Positions 11,060-19,950 of a stretch of DNA of 64,000 nucleotides are shown piece after piece. Position numbers and translations under genes: made by a program. The notes under the pieces are model-generated. The model searched no databases and was not told where the DNA came from. It saw only the letters and a program-made list of their open reading frames with translations. Within the stretch, counting starts at the first letter, position 1. Each line of letters opens with the position of its first letter. Source of the DNA: Glutamicibacter ardleyensis (lineage in GTDB: Bacteria; Actinomycetota; Actinomycetes; Actinomycetales; Micrococcaceae); NCBI RefSeq assembly GCF_014644555.1, contig NZ_BMKX01000009.1, positions 111,271-175,270 of the forward strand, written 5' to 3'.

Positions 11060-12175
11060 ATGCTTGAGCTCCCCGATTACCCTTGGAACCAGTTAGCGCC
11101 ATACCGTGAACTGGCGGCCAAGCACCATGATGGTGTGGTCGACCTTTCCATCGGTACTCCAGTTGACGACACACCACAGGTTATCCAAGAAGCTCTCGCC
11201 CAGGCTGCAAACTCTCATGGCTACCCGACCACCCATGGGACACCAGAAGTACGTCAAGCCATTGTCGACTGGTATGCACGCCGTCGTCAGGTCACGGGGC
11301 TGAGCATCGATGATGTCATGCCAACCGTTGGTTCTAAAGAGATGGTTGCCTGGCTTCCGTTACTTCTTGGCATGGGTCCACAGGACATCCTGGTTCGACC
11401 TTCGATCGCTTACCCGACCTATGACATCGGTGCGAAATTAGTCGGAGCAACAGCTATCGCTACCGATGATCTCAATGAGCTCAGCGATGAACAACGTGCG
11501 CGGGTCAAACTGGTGTGGGTGAATTCCCCGGGTAACCCCACAGGCAAGGTGCGTGACCTCGAATCTCTTCGCCAACTCGTACACCAAGCACGTGAACTTG
11601 GCGCGGTAGTTGCCTCCGATGAGTGTTACGCAGAACTAGGCTGGGACGAATTTGAAGGCGCTGTACCTAGCGTTTTAGATCCGCGTGTCAACGACGGAAA
11701 TTTGGATAATCTCCTTTCGCTCTACTCGTTGTCTAAGCAGTCAAACCTTGCAGGGTACCGCGCCGCATTTGTTGCCGGTGCGCCCAACCTGATGCCGACT
11801 TTGGTTAACAGTCGCAAGCACGCGGGCATGATTGTCCCGGGACCAATTCAGCATGCAATGGTTGTTGCCTTAGCCGATGATGAGCATGTCGTAGCTCAGC
11901 GGGAAATTTACCGGGCGCGCCGTGAAATGCTGCGGCCGGCACTTGAAAACTTTGGCTTGACCATCGAAGACTCGGTGGCAGGCTTATACCTGTGGTGCAC
12001 GGAAGGGCAGTCCAGTTGGCAGACGCTACAGCGTTTGGCTGAACTTGGAATTGTTGCCGGCCCAGGTGCTTTCTACGGAACTGCCGGAGATCTACACGTA
12101 CGTGTTGCCCTCACCGGTTCCGATGAACGGATAGCCGCAGCAGTTGAGCGGTTAAACTCTTCCGCCAATCGGTGA
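11060..12175 (+). CDS. dapC: Succinyldiaminopimelate transaminase DapC
   Basis: 371-residue class I PLP aminotransferase that makes N-succinyl-LL-diaminopimelate, the middle step of the succinylase lysine/DAP branch. NSPGNPTGKV is the Asn/Gly substrate motif. The PLP lysine is in SLYSLSKQSNLAGYRAAF, and SDECYAELGW is the cofactor Asp/Tyr region. The other two succinylase-branch genes, dapD and dapE, lie 2-4 kb downstream. Likely co-transcribed with fdxA. Confidence 0.92.
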   Translation: MLELPDYPWNQLAPYRELAAKHHDGVVDLSIGTPVDDTPQVIQEALAQAANSHGYPTTHGTPEVRQAIVDWYARRRQVTGLSIDDVMPTVGSKEMVAWLPLLLGMGPQDILVRPSIAYPTYDIGAKLVGATAIATDDLNELSDEQRARVKLVWVNSPGNPTGKVRDLESLRQLVHQARELGAVVASDECYAELGWDEFEGAVPSVLDPRVNDGNLDNLLSLYSLSKQSNLAGYRAAFVAGAPNLMPTLVNSRKHAGMIVPGPIQHAMVVALADDEHVVAQREIYRARREMLRPALENFGLTIEDSVAGLYLWCTEGQSSWQTLQRLAELGIVAGPGAFYGTAGDLHVRVALTGSDERIAAAVERLNSSANR

Positions 12176-12270
12176 AGATGACAGTTGAATTAGCGTGAAC
12201 GGGTCAATTAGCGGTATGTTCTACCGTGACGACTGACCTTTCGGAACTAAAGCCTTTCCGGTTAGGAGAT

Positions 12271-13554
12271 GCAATGACAGATATTAAATCTGCACAGCTA
12301 CAATTTGGTGATTCCAGCCTAGAGCTACCGGTTATCCCGGCTGCCGAGGGCAATGATGGTTTTAACGTAGCGCCACTTTTGAAGACCACCGGTAACGTAA
12401 CCTACGACCCGGGCTTCATGAATACCGCGGCCACGAAGTCCGCGATTACCTACATCGACGGCGACGCGGGCATCCTGCGTTACCGCGGTTACCCTATCGA
12501 ACAGCTTGCCGCGCACTCGAGCTTCACCGAAGTCAGCTACCTGCTGATCAACGGCGAACTGCCTACCGCAGACCAGCTAGAAACCTTCGACGGATCCCTG
12601 CGCCGCCACACGCTGCTGCACGAGGAACTCAAGGGCTTCTTCGGCGGATTCCCGCGCGATGCACACCCAATGCCAGTACTTTCTTCGGCCGTTTCGGCCC
12701 TGTCGACCTGGTACCAGGATTCCTTGGATCCAAAGGATGACGCACAGGTTGAGCGTTCAACTCTGCGTCTTCTAGCGAAGCTGCCAGTTCTTGCCGCGTA
12801 CGCGCACAAGAAGTCCATCGGACAGGCACTGCTATACCCAGATAACTCGATGAACATGGTCGAGAACTTCCTGCGCCTGTGCTTCGGTACCGCAGCGGAG
12901 CCATACGTTCCGGATCCAGACGTGGTCAAGGCACTTGATCTGCTGCTGATCTTGCACGCAGACCACGAGCAGAACTGCTCGACCTCTACCGTGCGCCTGG
13001 TCGGCTCTTCGGAAGCTAACATGTTCGCTTCCGTTTCGGCCGGTATCCACGCACTGTCTGGTCCTGCCCACGGCGGTGCCAACGAGGCAGTGCTGAAGAT
13101 GCTGCGCGAGATCCAGTCCTCGGGTATTTCTCCAGAAGACTTCATGGAGAAGGTCAAGAACAAGGAAGATGGCGTACGCCTGATGGGCTTCGGCCACCGC
13201 GTGTACAAGAACTACGATCCACGCGCAAAGATCATCAAGCAGACCGCTCACGACTTGCTGGCTAAGCAGGGCAAGAATGAGTTGCTTGATATCGCTATGA
13301 AGCTAGAAGAGACTGCGCTGAACGATGAGTACTTCATCTCGCGCAAGCTCTACCCGAACGTAGACTTCTACACCGGCCTGATCTACACCGCGATGGGCTT
13401 CCCGGAGAAGATGTTCACCGTCCTCTTCGCCATCGGTCGCCTGCCAGGCTGGATTGCCCAGTGGCGCGAAATGATCAAGGATCCAGAACTCAAGATTGGC
13501 CGCCCTCGTCAGTTGTACATGGGCGAGACCGAGCGTAACTACCCGGGCGTCTAA
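12271..13554 (+). CDS. gltA: Citrate synthase
   Basis: 427-residue type II citrate synthase (first TCA step: oxaloacetate plus acetyl-CoA). Catalytic residues are in GPAHGGANEAVL (His), GFGHRVYKNYDPRA (His) and NVDFYTGLIY (Asp). The N-terminal beta domain (YDPGFMNTAATKSAITYIDG) marks the hexameric type. ATG 12271 has AGGAG 6 nt before it and gives the family length. An in-frame GTG 45 bp upstream lacks a ribosome site. Ends in a strong terminator. Confidence 0.96.
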   Translation, partial: AMTDIKSAQLQFGDSSLELPVIPAAEGNDGFNVAPLLKTTGNVTYDPGFMNTAATKSAITYIDGDAGILRYRGYPIEQLAAHSSFTEVSYLLINGELPTADQLETFDGSLRRHTLLHEELKGFFGGFPRDAHPMPVLSSAVSALSTWYQDSLDPKDDAQVERSTLRLLAKLPVLAAYAHKKSIGQALLYPDNSMNMVENFLRLCFGTAAEPYVPDPDVVKALDLLLILHADHEQNCSTSTVRLVGSSEANMFASVSAGIHALSGPAHGGANEAVLKMLREIQSSGISPEDFMEKVKNKEDGVRLMGFGHRVYKNYDPRAKIIKQTAHDLLAKQGKNELLDIAMKLEETALNDEYFISRKLYPNVDFYTGLIYTAMGFPEKMFTVLFAIGRLPGWIAQWREMIKDPELKIGRPRQLYMGETERNYPGV

Positions 13555-13585
13555 GCCCAAAAATAGTTCGCACAACTGGTTCAAG

Positions 13586-13625
13586 AACGGCCGGGCAAGC
13601 ACTAAGGTGTTTGCCCGGCCGTTTC
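13586..13625 (+). terminator. Terminator of gltA
   Basis: Perfect 13-bp stem, AACGGCCGGGCAA (13586-13598) with TTGCCCGGCCGTT (13611-13623), followed by T-rich sequence. Confidence 0.9.
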
Positions 13626-13681
13626 TAGTTTTAACACCGATTATCGGCGTATCCTAGGGAACAGAGCACATTGTTGCTTGG

Positions 13682-14299
13682 ATGAGTCAGGTGGTGCGCG
13701 TGTATTATCGTCGTGGCAATAATTGGTCTTTGTCCATAAATACCAATCCAAATATGCTGTTGGCCCTCTACCTTCGCGACTTGGGTGGAATAGATCCTTC
13801 GGAAGTGGGGCCAAACTCCGCTCTGGCCCCAGCAGTGAAAGCCCGTGGGCAACGCCAGGTGGCTCCGGGGCAAATTAAACAAGAATGGTCCTCGTGGTGG
13901 GATTCGCTGATTACCCGCGAACCAACCACTGACACCGATCCAATGGATTTGCTCGCTGCCCTAGGCGACGGCTGTTATCCGGAGCTAGCTAAGTTGGCCC
14001 ATGCTCACTATGGTCAAGCAACAATGTTCGCCCATCAGCATCGCGAGAATTTTAGTGAACAGTCGAAGGATTACATTCCTGCGCGCATGGATGAGGTTGA
14101 AAGAATCCTTATTGATCACGGGGTAGAGCACGCCCACGATGTGAAAGAAACTCAAATTCATGTCATCGACATTCCACTGACCGAGCCGCGTGCGTGGCTC
14201 ATTGGCGGAGCGACGATCGTTGCCAGCACGTCATTATTGCGTGACGGGCGGGCTTTCCATGGATATATTCAGCCGATGGTGACCATAATCTTTCCCTGA
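13682..14299 (+). CDS. Conserved-looking protein of unknown function
   Basis: 205 residues, no recognised family. The sequence has a Trp-containing segment (KQEWSSWWDSLI), a His-rich middle (LAHAHYGQATMFAHQHRENF), an HGVEHAHDVKE stretch, and a hydrophobic end (WLIGGATIVASTSLLRDG). No signal peptide or clear TM helix. The His/Glu pattern could bind metal but matches no motif I know. Start is uncertain: ATG 13682 or GTG 13694. It lies between the gltA terminator and a bidirectional terminator, so it is its own transcription unit. Confidence 0.65.
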   Translation: MSQVVRVYYRRGNNWSLSINTNPNMLLALYLRDLGGIDPSEVGPNSALAPAVKARGQRQVAPGQIKQEWSSWWDSLITREPTTDTDPMDLLAALGDGCYPELAKLAHAHYGQATMFAHQHRENFSEQSKDYIPARMDEVERILIDHGVEHAHDVKETQIHVIDIPLTEPRAWLIGGATIVASTSLLRDGRAFHGYIQPMVTIIFP

Positions 14300-14311
14300 A
14301 GCCTCTATACA

Positions 14312-14349
14312 AACGGCGAGGGGCACACCGTGGTGTGCCCCTCGCCGTT
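14312..14349. terminator. Bidirectional terminator between 205-aa gene and dapD
   Basis: 18-bp perfect stem (14312-14329 with 14332-14349) with almost no loop. It sits between convergent genes and is very GC-rich. The flanking T-runs are short, so efficiency on each strand is inference. Confidence 0.8.
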
Positions 14350-14364
14350 GAGTACCGCTAAAAA

Positions 14365-15321
14365 TTAGTTAGCGTGCAATGCACTGTTTAGTTCCACACG
14401 CTGACCGGCACGTGGCAAAACTTCGACCGCTCCGCTGATCGAGTTACGACGGAAGAGCAGATTCGGAACTCCGGACAGTTCCAGTGCCTTCACGCTCTTG
14501 CCCTCAAGCTGCACTCGCGTTCCAGCGGTGACATAAAGCCCGGCTTCAACCACACAATCATCACCAATGGAAATACCTACGCCGGCATTGGCACCAAGCA
14601 GAACTCGCTCGCCAATAGTGATGCGTTCTTTGCCGCCACCGGAGAGCGTGCCCATGATGGAAGCGCCGCCACCGACATCCGAACCGTTACCGACAACAAC
14701 CGATGCGGAAATACGTCCTTCGACCATTGAAGTGCCTAAGGTACCAGCATTAAAGTTGACGAAACCCTCGTGCATCACGGTGGTGCCCTCGGCCAGATGT
14801 GCTCCTAGTCGCACACGATCCGCGTCGGCGATGCGTACACCCGAAGGCAGGACGTAATCGACCATGCGCGGGAACTTATCTACGCCGTACACGTCCACGT
14901 TGCCACGTGTGCGCATTTTTAGACGCGTCATTTCGAATCCAGCTACCTGGCATGGTCCGAAGTTTGTCCACACCACATTTGCTAGGTGGCCGAAGATCCC
15001 GTCAAGATTGATGGTATTCGGGGCCACCAAACGGTGGGAGAGAAGGTGCAAACGTAGCCATACATCTGCGGTATCTGCCGGTGCCACATCTAGATCGATG
15101 GTTAGCGATATGACCTTCTGCGTGGTTCCACGTTGTGCGTCGTCGATTGCTGCTGCAGCTAATTCACCGGACAGCTCGGGGGCTTCAGAAAGCACTCCGA
15201 GTACGGGAGCTGGGTACCAGACGTCTAAAACCGTGCCGTCAGTTGCGATAGTTGCTAGCCCGTGGGCGGAAGCCAAACGTACCGATGTGTCAAAAGGTGC
15301 TGCTGCGGGTTCAAAAGTCAT
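14365..15321 (-). CDS. dapD: Tetrahydrodipicolinate N-succinyltransferase DapD
   Basis: 318-residue enzyme transferring succinyl from succinyl-CoA to tetrahydrodipicolinate in DAP/lysine synthesis. It has the actinobacterial architecture: a long N-terminal domain, then a left-handed beta-helix of hexapeptide-like repeats (about residues 175-280, e.g. [40 protein letters not shown]). Length equals the mycobacterial form. Divergent from dapE with 71 bp between starts. Confidence 0.94.
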   Translation of the reverse strand: MTFEPAAAPFDTSVRLASAHGLATIATDGTVLDVWYPAPVLGVLSEAPELSGELAAAAIDDAQRGTTQKVISLTIDLDVAPADTADVWLRLHLLSHRLVAPNTINLDGIFGHLANVVWTNFGPCQVAGFEMTRLKMRTRGNVDVYGVDKFPRMVDYVLPSGVRIADADRVRLGAHLAEGTTVMHEGFVNFNAGTLGTSMVEGRISASVVVGNGSDVGGGASIMGTLSGGGKERITIGERVLLGANAGVGISIGDDCVVEAGLYVTAGTRVQLEGKSVKALELSGVPNLLFRRNSISGAVEVLPRAGQRVELNSALHAN

Positions 15322-15392
15322 TCTCTGATCGTAGCGTTTACACTGCGAGTAATGTTGATAAATGACAGCGGAACGAAATCAAAAAGTAACGA

Positions 15393-16490
15393 ATGATGGG
15401 TATTGTGAGCGAACTTAATCTTCGAGAAGACGTTGCCAAGCTAACCGAACGAATCATGAACATTGAATCGGTTTCAGGGAATGAAAAAGCCCTCGCAGAT
15501 CAGGTTTATGAGGCGCTACGCGGTCTTAGCCATCTGGAGGTGCACCGGGATGGGGATTCCATCGTGGCACGCACCAATTTGGGCCGTGCACAACGTGTGG
15601 TCTTAGCCGGGCATTTGGACACCGTTCCATTACCGCACGTGGCCGGGGCACGCGGGACAGTGCCGGCCACGGTCACCGACGGAGTTCTTTACGGGCGTGG
15701 GGCGACCGATATGAAAGGTGGCGTCGCGGTGCAGTTAGCGCTGGCGGCCGAACTGACTGGCCCTCGTTTTGATGTCACGTACATTTTTTATGACCATGAA
15801 GAAGTTGCCGCAGAAAAATCCGGGCTGGGAAGGTTGGCACGCAATTCCCCGCAGCTATTGCAAGCAGACTTTGCGATCCTCCTTGAACCAACCAACGGAA
15901 CGGTTGAAGGTGGCTGCAATGGCACGAGCCGCTTCTTGGTGCGAACTACTGGCACCGCAGCTCACTCGGCACGTGCGTGGATGGGGGAGAACGCGATCCA
16001 TAAAGCCGCTCCGATTCTTGTTCGCTTGGCTTCTTATGAGCCCGCCACCGTGGACGTGGAGGGGCTTGCCTACCGAGAGTCGATGAACGCGGTACGGATT
16101 AGTGGGGGAGTAGCGGGCAACGTGATTCCTGATTATTGTGAAGTTGAGGTCAATTACCGGTTCGCCCCCGATAAGAACCTGTCGGATGCGGAAACCGCTG
16201 TGCGGGCACTCTTTGAGGGCTTTGACGTAGAACGCACCGATGGGGCCGAGGGAGCCCGTCCGGGCCTTGACCAGCCTATTGCGGCCTCCCTGGTCCAGAT
16301 TCTTGGGCAAGAGCCCAAGCCAAAATACGGTTGGACCGACGTCTCGCGATTCTCCGCCTTAGGGATCTCGGCGGTGAACTTCGGTCCAGGGGACGCATTA
16401 TTGGCGCACACCGATGACGAGCATGTTAGCCAGCAAGCTATCCGTGATTGCCTGAACACTTTGCGACTCTGGCTGACCGAAGCCAACTAA
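15393..16490 (+). CDS. dapE: Succinyl-diaminopimelate desuccinylase DapE
   Basis: 365-residue M20 metallohydrolase releasing LL-DAP from N-succinyl-LL-DAP. Metal and catalytic residues: GHLDTVP (His, Asp), GRGATDMKGG (bridging Asp), DHEEVAAEKSGLG (Glu-Glu pair), LLEPTNG (Glu), and a C-terminal AHTDDEHV (His). Starts ATG 15393, ATG 15396 and GTG 15405 are all near; no strong ribosome site picks one. Shares its upstream region with dapD. Confidence 0.93.
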   Translation: MMGIVSELNLREDVAKLTERIMNIESVSGNEKALADQVYEALRGLSHLEVHRDGDSIVARTNLGRAQRVVLAGHLDTVPLPHVAGARGTVPATVTDGVLYGRGATDMKGGVAVQLALAAELTGPRFDVTYIFYDHEEVAAEKSGLGRLARNSPQLLQADFAILLEPTNGTVEGGCNGTSRFLVRTTGTAAHSARAWMGENAIHKAAPILVRLASYEPATVDVEGLAYRESMNAVRISGGVAGNVIPDYCEVEVNYRFAPDKNLSDAETAVRALFEGFDVERTDGAEGARPGLDQPIAASLVQILGQEPKPKYGWTDVSRFSALGISAVNFGPGDALLAHTDDEHVSQQAIRDCLNTLRLWLTEAN

Positions 16491-16515
16491 ACCCTAAGCA
16501 AACGAGATTAAACTA

Positions 16516-16559
16516 AAATCGGCTGGTGACTGCCCCAAGGGGCGGCCACCAGCCGATTT
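16516..16559. terminator. Bidirectional terminator between dapE and gluD
   Basis: Arms 16516-16528 and 16547-16559 (AAATCGGCTGGTG type) pair perfectly and enclose a smaller GCCCC/GGGGC stem. It lies between convergent genes. Confidence 0.88.
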
Positions 16560-16577
16560 GTTGTTACCTGCAGTTCC

Positions 16578-17399
16578 CTAGGCAATGCCTCGGGAGCTAA
16601 GTCGACCTGAAACATAAGAGGCCAGCTTAGACAGTGCAAAGTTGAGAATAATGAAGATTGCCGCAGCAACCACCAACGACTGGAAGGTGTTCGAGTTACC
16701 GGTACCCACCAGCTTGCTCATGAAGAGCAGCTCGTTGAAGTTGATGATGTAACCCAACGCTGAGTCCTTCAAGATCACAATGAACTGGCTGATCAATGCC
16801 GGAAGCATTGCAGTCAGAGCCTGTGGAATCTCAATGAAGCTCAGCGACTGCGTACGAGTCAGGCCGATAGCAATACCTGCTTCGCGCTGCCCCTTAGGCA
16901 AACCATGAACACCCGAACGAATCAGCTCAGCCACAACCGAACCGTTATACAGGGTCAAACCAATAACCACCGCGAAGAACGGCGAATCCGCCGGCTGAAC
17001 CCAGCCAGAATTGGCGAGCATGATCCACAAGAACAGCATCATCAGCAAGACCGGGACCGCACGGAAGAACTCAACGACGATCGTACTGATCCAGTTGAGG
17101 AACTTGTTATGTGAGAGTCGTCCCATGCCGAAAATAAAACCGAAAATCAGCGAGGTAACGATCGAAATCGCTGCCGACTGAAGTGTCTTGATCAACCCAG
17201 GCAGGATGAAATTAGTCCATACCGATCCAGTGGCAAAAACATTCCACTTTTCTGGGGTCAATTGACCAGCACCATACAACCCGTAGATCAGGTAGGCGAT
17301 GAGGCCTAAGAAGATCAACGCGCCGACAATGTTCAGAAGTAAGATGCGACGTTTGGCTTTAGGCCCCGGCGCATCGAAGAGAACTGACTGAGTGCTCAT
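16578..17399 (-). CDS. gluD: Glutamate-type ABC transporter permease GluD
   Basis: 273-residue inner-membrane permease of the polar amino acid (HisM/GluD) family. About five TM helices, with the conserved EAA loop as EAGIAIGLTRTQSLSFIEIPQALTA-like sequence near residue 195. The N-terminus has an extra hydrophobic segment (LLLNIVGALIFLGLIAYLI). Last gene of gluA-gluB-gluC-gluD; its ATG overlaps the gluC stop by 4 nt. Glutamate as substrate is inferred from similarity to the Corynebacterium system. Confidence 0.88.
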   Translation of the reverse strand: MSTQSVLFDAPGPKAKRRILLLNIVGALIFLGLIAYLIYGLYGAGQLTPEKWNVFATGSVWTNFILPGLIKTLQSAAISIVTSLIFGFIFGMGRLSHNKFLNWISTIVVEFFRAVPVLLMMLFLWIMLANSGWVQPADSPFFAVVIGLTLYNGSVVAELIRSGVHGLPKGQREAGIAIGLTRTQSLSFIEIPQALTAMLPALISQFIVILKDSALGYIINFNELLFMSKLVGTGNSNTFQSLVVAAAIFIILNFALSKLASYVSGRLSSRGIA

Positions 17400-18076
17400 C
17401 GCGCGACCGCCAACTTCTTAGAGAGCCAGGTAACTAGCAAACCGATGGGAACCACGATGATCACGAACATCAAAGCCACCGTGAGGAAGATCAGGAAGCC
17501 CTGATCCGCACGGTACTCGATCATCGTTTTCATCAGACCCGAGATTTCGGCGACGGATCCAGCCAATGCCACGGTGGTGTTCTTGATCAATGCGATCAGC
17601 ACGTTGCCCATCGGGACGATGGCACCGCGGAACGCCTGTGGCAGGATCACCAGCTGAGCTGCCGGAAGGAAGCTCAGACCGATAGCGCGGGCGGCTTCGG
17701 CTTGGCCTAATGGCACGGTGTTAACGCCCGAGCGAATTGCTTCGCAGAAGAACGCGGCGTGATAAATGCTCAACCCGATGATGGCAATCTGGAAGAAGTT
17801 CAGATTGAAGTCGCTGCTGATTTGCAGTTTGAATACGCCGAAGAGCACCAAGACACCGAATGCCATGATGATCGTCAGCGGGGTATTACGGAAGATATTG
17901 ACATAGGCGGTACCAAAGGCACGCAGGCTGGGGATCGGGCTGATGCGCATAATGGCAAGCAGCGTACCCAGTACTAGCGAGATCAGGAACGCCCAAAAGG
18001 TGAGCTGCAGGTTAGCCCAGAAGGACTCCATAATGCGCGCACCATATTCATCCCAAAGACTTAAGTAGCCTTCCAC
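17396..18076 (-). CDS. gluC: Glutamate-type ABC transporter permease GluC
   Basis: 226-residue permease partner of GluD. It has five TM helices and the EAA motif region EAARAIGLSFLPAAQLVILPQAF around residue 135. It begins ~100 nt after gluB, beyond a stable hairpin, and ends overlapping gluD. Confidence 0.88.
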   Translation of the reverse strand: MEGYLSLWDEYGARIMESFWANLQLTFWAFLISLVLGTLLAIMRISPIPSLRAFGTAYVNIFRNTPLTIIMAFGVLVLFGVFKLQISSDFNLNFFQIAIIGLSIYHAAFFCEAIRSGVNTVPLGQAEAARAIGLSFLPAAQLVILPQAFRGAIVPMGNVLIALIKNTTVALAGSVAEISGLMKTMIEYRADQGFLIFLTVALMFVIIVVPIGLLVTWLSKKLAVAR

Positions 18077-18116
18077 GGCTTGTTCTCCTTGGTAGAAGGT
18101 ATGGGTCTAAACCATT

Positions 18117-18151
18117 GGTGCCGCGCCTGGCCTTGGCCAGCACGCGGCACC
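18117..18151 (-). promoter_or_regulatory. Intercistronic hairpin between gluB and gluC
   Basis: GGTGCCGCG (18117-18125) pairs with CGCGGCACC (18143-18151) around an inner CTGGCC/GGCCAG stem. No T-run follows on the transcribed strand, so it is more likely an mRNA stabiliser or partial attenuator than a terminator. Such a structure would leave more gluB (binding protein) message than permease message. Confidence 0.7.
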
Positions 18152-18176
18152 TGGTCATGAAATGACTGCCTTAGCT

Positions 18177-19007
18177 TTATGCGCAGGCTTCAAATTCCTT
18201 AGGTGGGTTCAGATCCGATGGAACGTATCCGGTACCCTCGGTGTTCATGTCCAACGACTTCTTCCAATCACCGGAATCGATCATCTTCTGGATAGCGGTG
18301 TTGATGTCAGCACACTTCTCGCTGGTCTTGTTCAGACCCACACCGTAAGGCTCCTCGGAGAATGGCTTGCCAACAACCTTGAACTTGCCCTTGTTGGCCT
18401 CGGTAGCTGCCAGACCAGCAAGGATGATGTCATCGGTGGTGATCGCGTCAACGCCGCCGGTCTCCAACAGACCCAAGCAGTCTGCGTAACCCTGCTGCTC
18501 GACCAGATTCACGCCGGTGATGTCTTTCTTGACGTTCTCAGCCGAAGTTGAGCCGGTGACCGAGCACAGGTTCTTTCCGTCTAGTGATTCCTTGCCGGTG
18601 ATCGAGCTTTCATCGGCGCGAACCAACAGGTCCTGGCCAGCGATGAAGTATGGTCCTGCGAAGCCGACACGTTCCTTGCGGGAATCGTTGATGGTGTAGG
18701 TCGCGAAGATCATGTCAACCTGGTTGGTTTCCAACAGGGTCTCGCGGTTTGCCGAAGGAGCCGAAACGAATTCGATCTTGTCTTCGGAGTAGCCCAATTC
18801 ATTGGCGACGTACTTGGCGACATCAACGTCGAAACCGGTGTACTTGTCGCCATCCTTGAAGCCCAGACCTGGCTGGTCAAATTTAATGCCAATGCGGACC
18901 TTGTCGCCAGCCTCGTCACTACCGGCGTCAGAGCCGCCACATGAGGTGAGAGCCAACGCAGCGACGGCTGCCATTGCGGCGATTGCGCCTAAACGATTCT
19001 TACGCAT
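18177..19007 (-). CDS. gluB: Glutamate-type solute-binding lipoprotein GluB
   Basis: 276-residue extracytoplasmic binding protein (SBP family 3). The signal peptide ends in lipobox LTSC with the acylated Cys at 23. The mature part shows GFDVDVAKYVANELG and DMIFATYTIND, typical of amino-acid binders. ATG 19007 has a perfect AGGAGGA ribosome site; the open frame extends farther but overlaps gluA. Ends ELNPPKEFEACA-like, Pro/Glu-rich. Second gene of the operon. Confidence 0.92.
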   Translation of the reverse strand: MRKNRLGAIAAMAAVAALALTSCGGSDAGSDEAGDKVRIGIKFDQPGLGFKDGDKYTGFDVDVAKYVANELGYSEDKIEFVSAPSANRETLLETNQVDMIFATYTINDSRKERVGFAGPYFIAGQDLLVRADESSITGKESLDGKNLCSVTGSTSAENVKKDITGVNLVEQQGYADCLGLLETGGVDAITTDDIILAGLAATEANKGKFKVVGKPFSEEPYGVGLNKTSEKCADINTAIQKMIDSGDWKKSLDMNTEGTGYVPSDLNPPKEFEACA

Positions 19008-19041
19008 GATTCCTCCTGAATACAGAATGCGGTGATGGAAT

Positions 19042-19815
19042 TTAGTGGTTGGTAATGAGCTTGCCCAAGAAATCCTTGGCGCGCGCACTTTTCGGGTTGG
19101 TGAAGAACTCATCTGGAGTGGCCTGCTCGACGATCTGGCCGTCGGCCATGAAGATCACGCGGTCGGCAGCCTTGCGAGCGAAGCCCATCTCGTGGGTCAC
19201 CACCAGCATGGTCATGCCTTCCTTGGCTAGGCCAACCATGGTGTCGAGCACCTCGTTGATCATTTCCGGGTCCAGCGCACTGGTCGGCTCGTCAAAAAGC
19301 ATGACCTTCGGACGCATTGCCAGCGCACGAGCAATAGCCACACGCTGCTGCTGACCGCCGGACAGCTGAGCAGGAAGTTTGCCAGCCTGGTTGGCGACGC
19401 CAACACGTTCCAGCAGCTTCATCGCAACCTTGTCAGCCTCAGATTTTTTCATTCCCTTGACCTTGATTGGGCCAAGAGTGACGTTCTCCATAATGGTCTT
19501 GTGTGCGAAGAGGTTGAAGGATTGGAAGACCATTCCTACATCGGCGCGCAACATTGCTAGCGCCTTACCTTCTTCGGGCAACACCTTGCCATCAATGGTG
19601 ATGGTTCCATCATCGATTGTTTCCAGCCGATTAATGGCTCGACATAGCGTCGACTTACCCGAACCGGATGGTCCGAGGATGACGACGACTTCGCCCTTGG
19701 TGACCTGAAGGTTGATGTCGTTCAGAACATGTAGTGCCCCATAATGCTTGTTGACCCCACGCAGTTCTACGATAGGGCCGTCAGAAGAAGCTTGAGCCTG
19801 ATGATCGCTTTTCAT
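19042..19815 (-). CDS. gluA: Glutamate-type ABC transporter ATPase GluA
   Basis: 257-residue ATPase. Walker [20 protein letters not shown]-loop [10 protein letters not shown], signature [16 protein letters not shown], Walker [15 protein letters not shown] and switch His VVTHEMGF are all intact, in the polar amino acid (GlnQ/GluA) class. First gene of the operon; the promoter should lie in 19816-19950, shared with the divergent LOG gene. Confidence 0.93.
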   Translation of the reverse strand: MKSDHQAQASSDGPIVELRGVNKHYGALHVLNDINLQVTKGEVVVILGPSGSGKSTLCRAINRLETIDDGTITIDGKVLPEEGKALAMLRADVGMVFQSFNLFAHKTIMENVTLGPIKVKGMKKSEADKVAMKLLERVGVANQAGKLPAQLSGGQQQRVAIARALAMRPKVMLFDEPTSALDPEMINEVLDTMVGLAKEGMTMLVVTHEMGFARKAADRVIFMADGQIVEQATPDEFFTNPKSARAKDFLGKLITNH

Positions 19816-19950
19816 AATCTAGACATTACTTCATGTGACACACATAATGCGAGGTCACGACTACGTCACAAAAAGTTGTTATCAAACTGTTCTTTAAACG
19901 TGCGTCTGCAGATGGGCCAGATGTCGGGTCGTTACAGATAGAGTGAGGTC

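Noticed and set aside
19816-19950. GlxR/CRP-type site between gluA and the LOG gene
   Set aside because: GTGAC repeats are present, but none forms TGTGA-N6-TCACA; half-sites are direct or degenerate.
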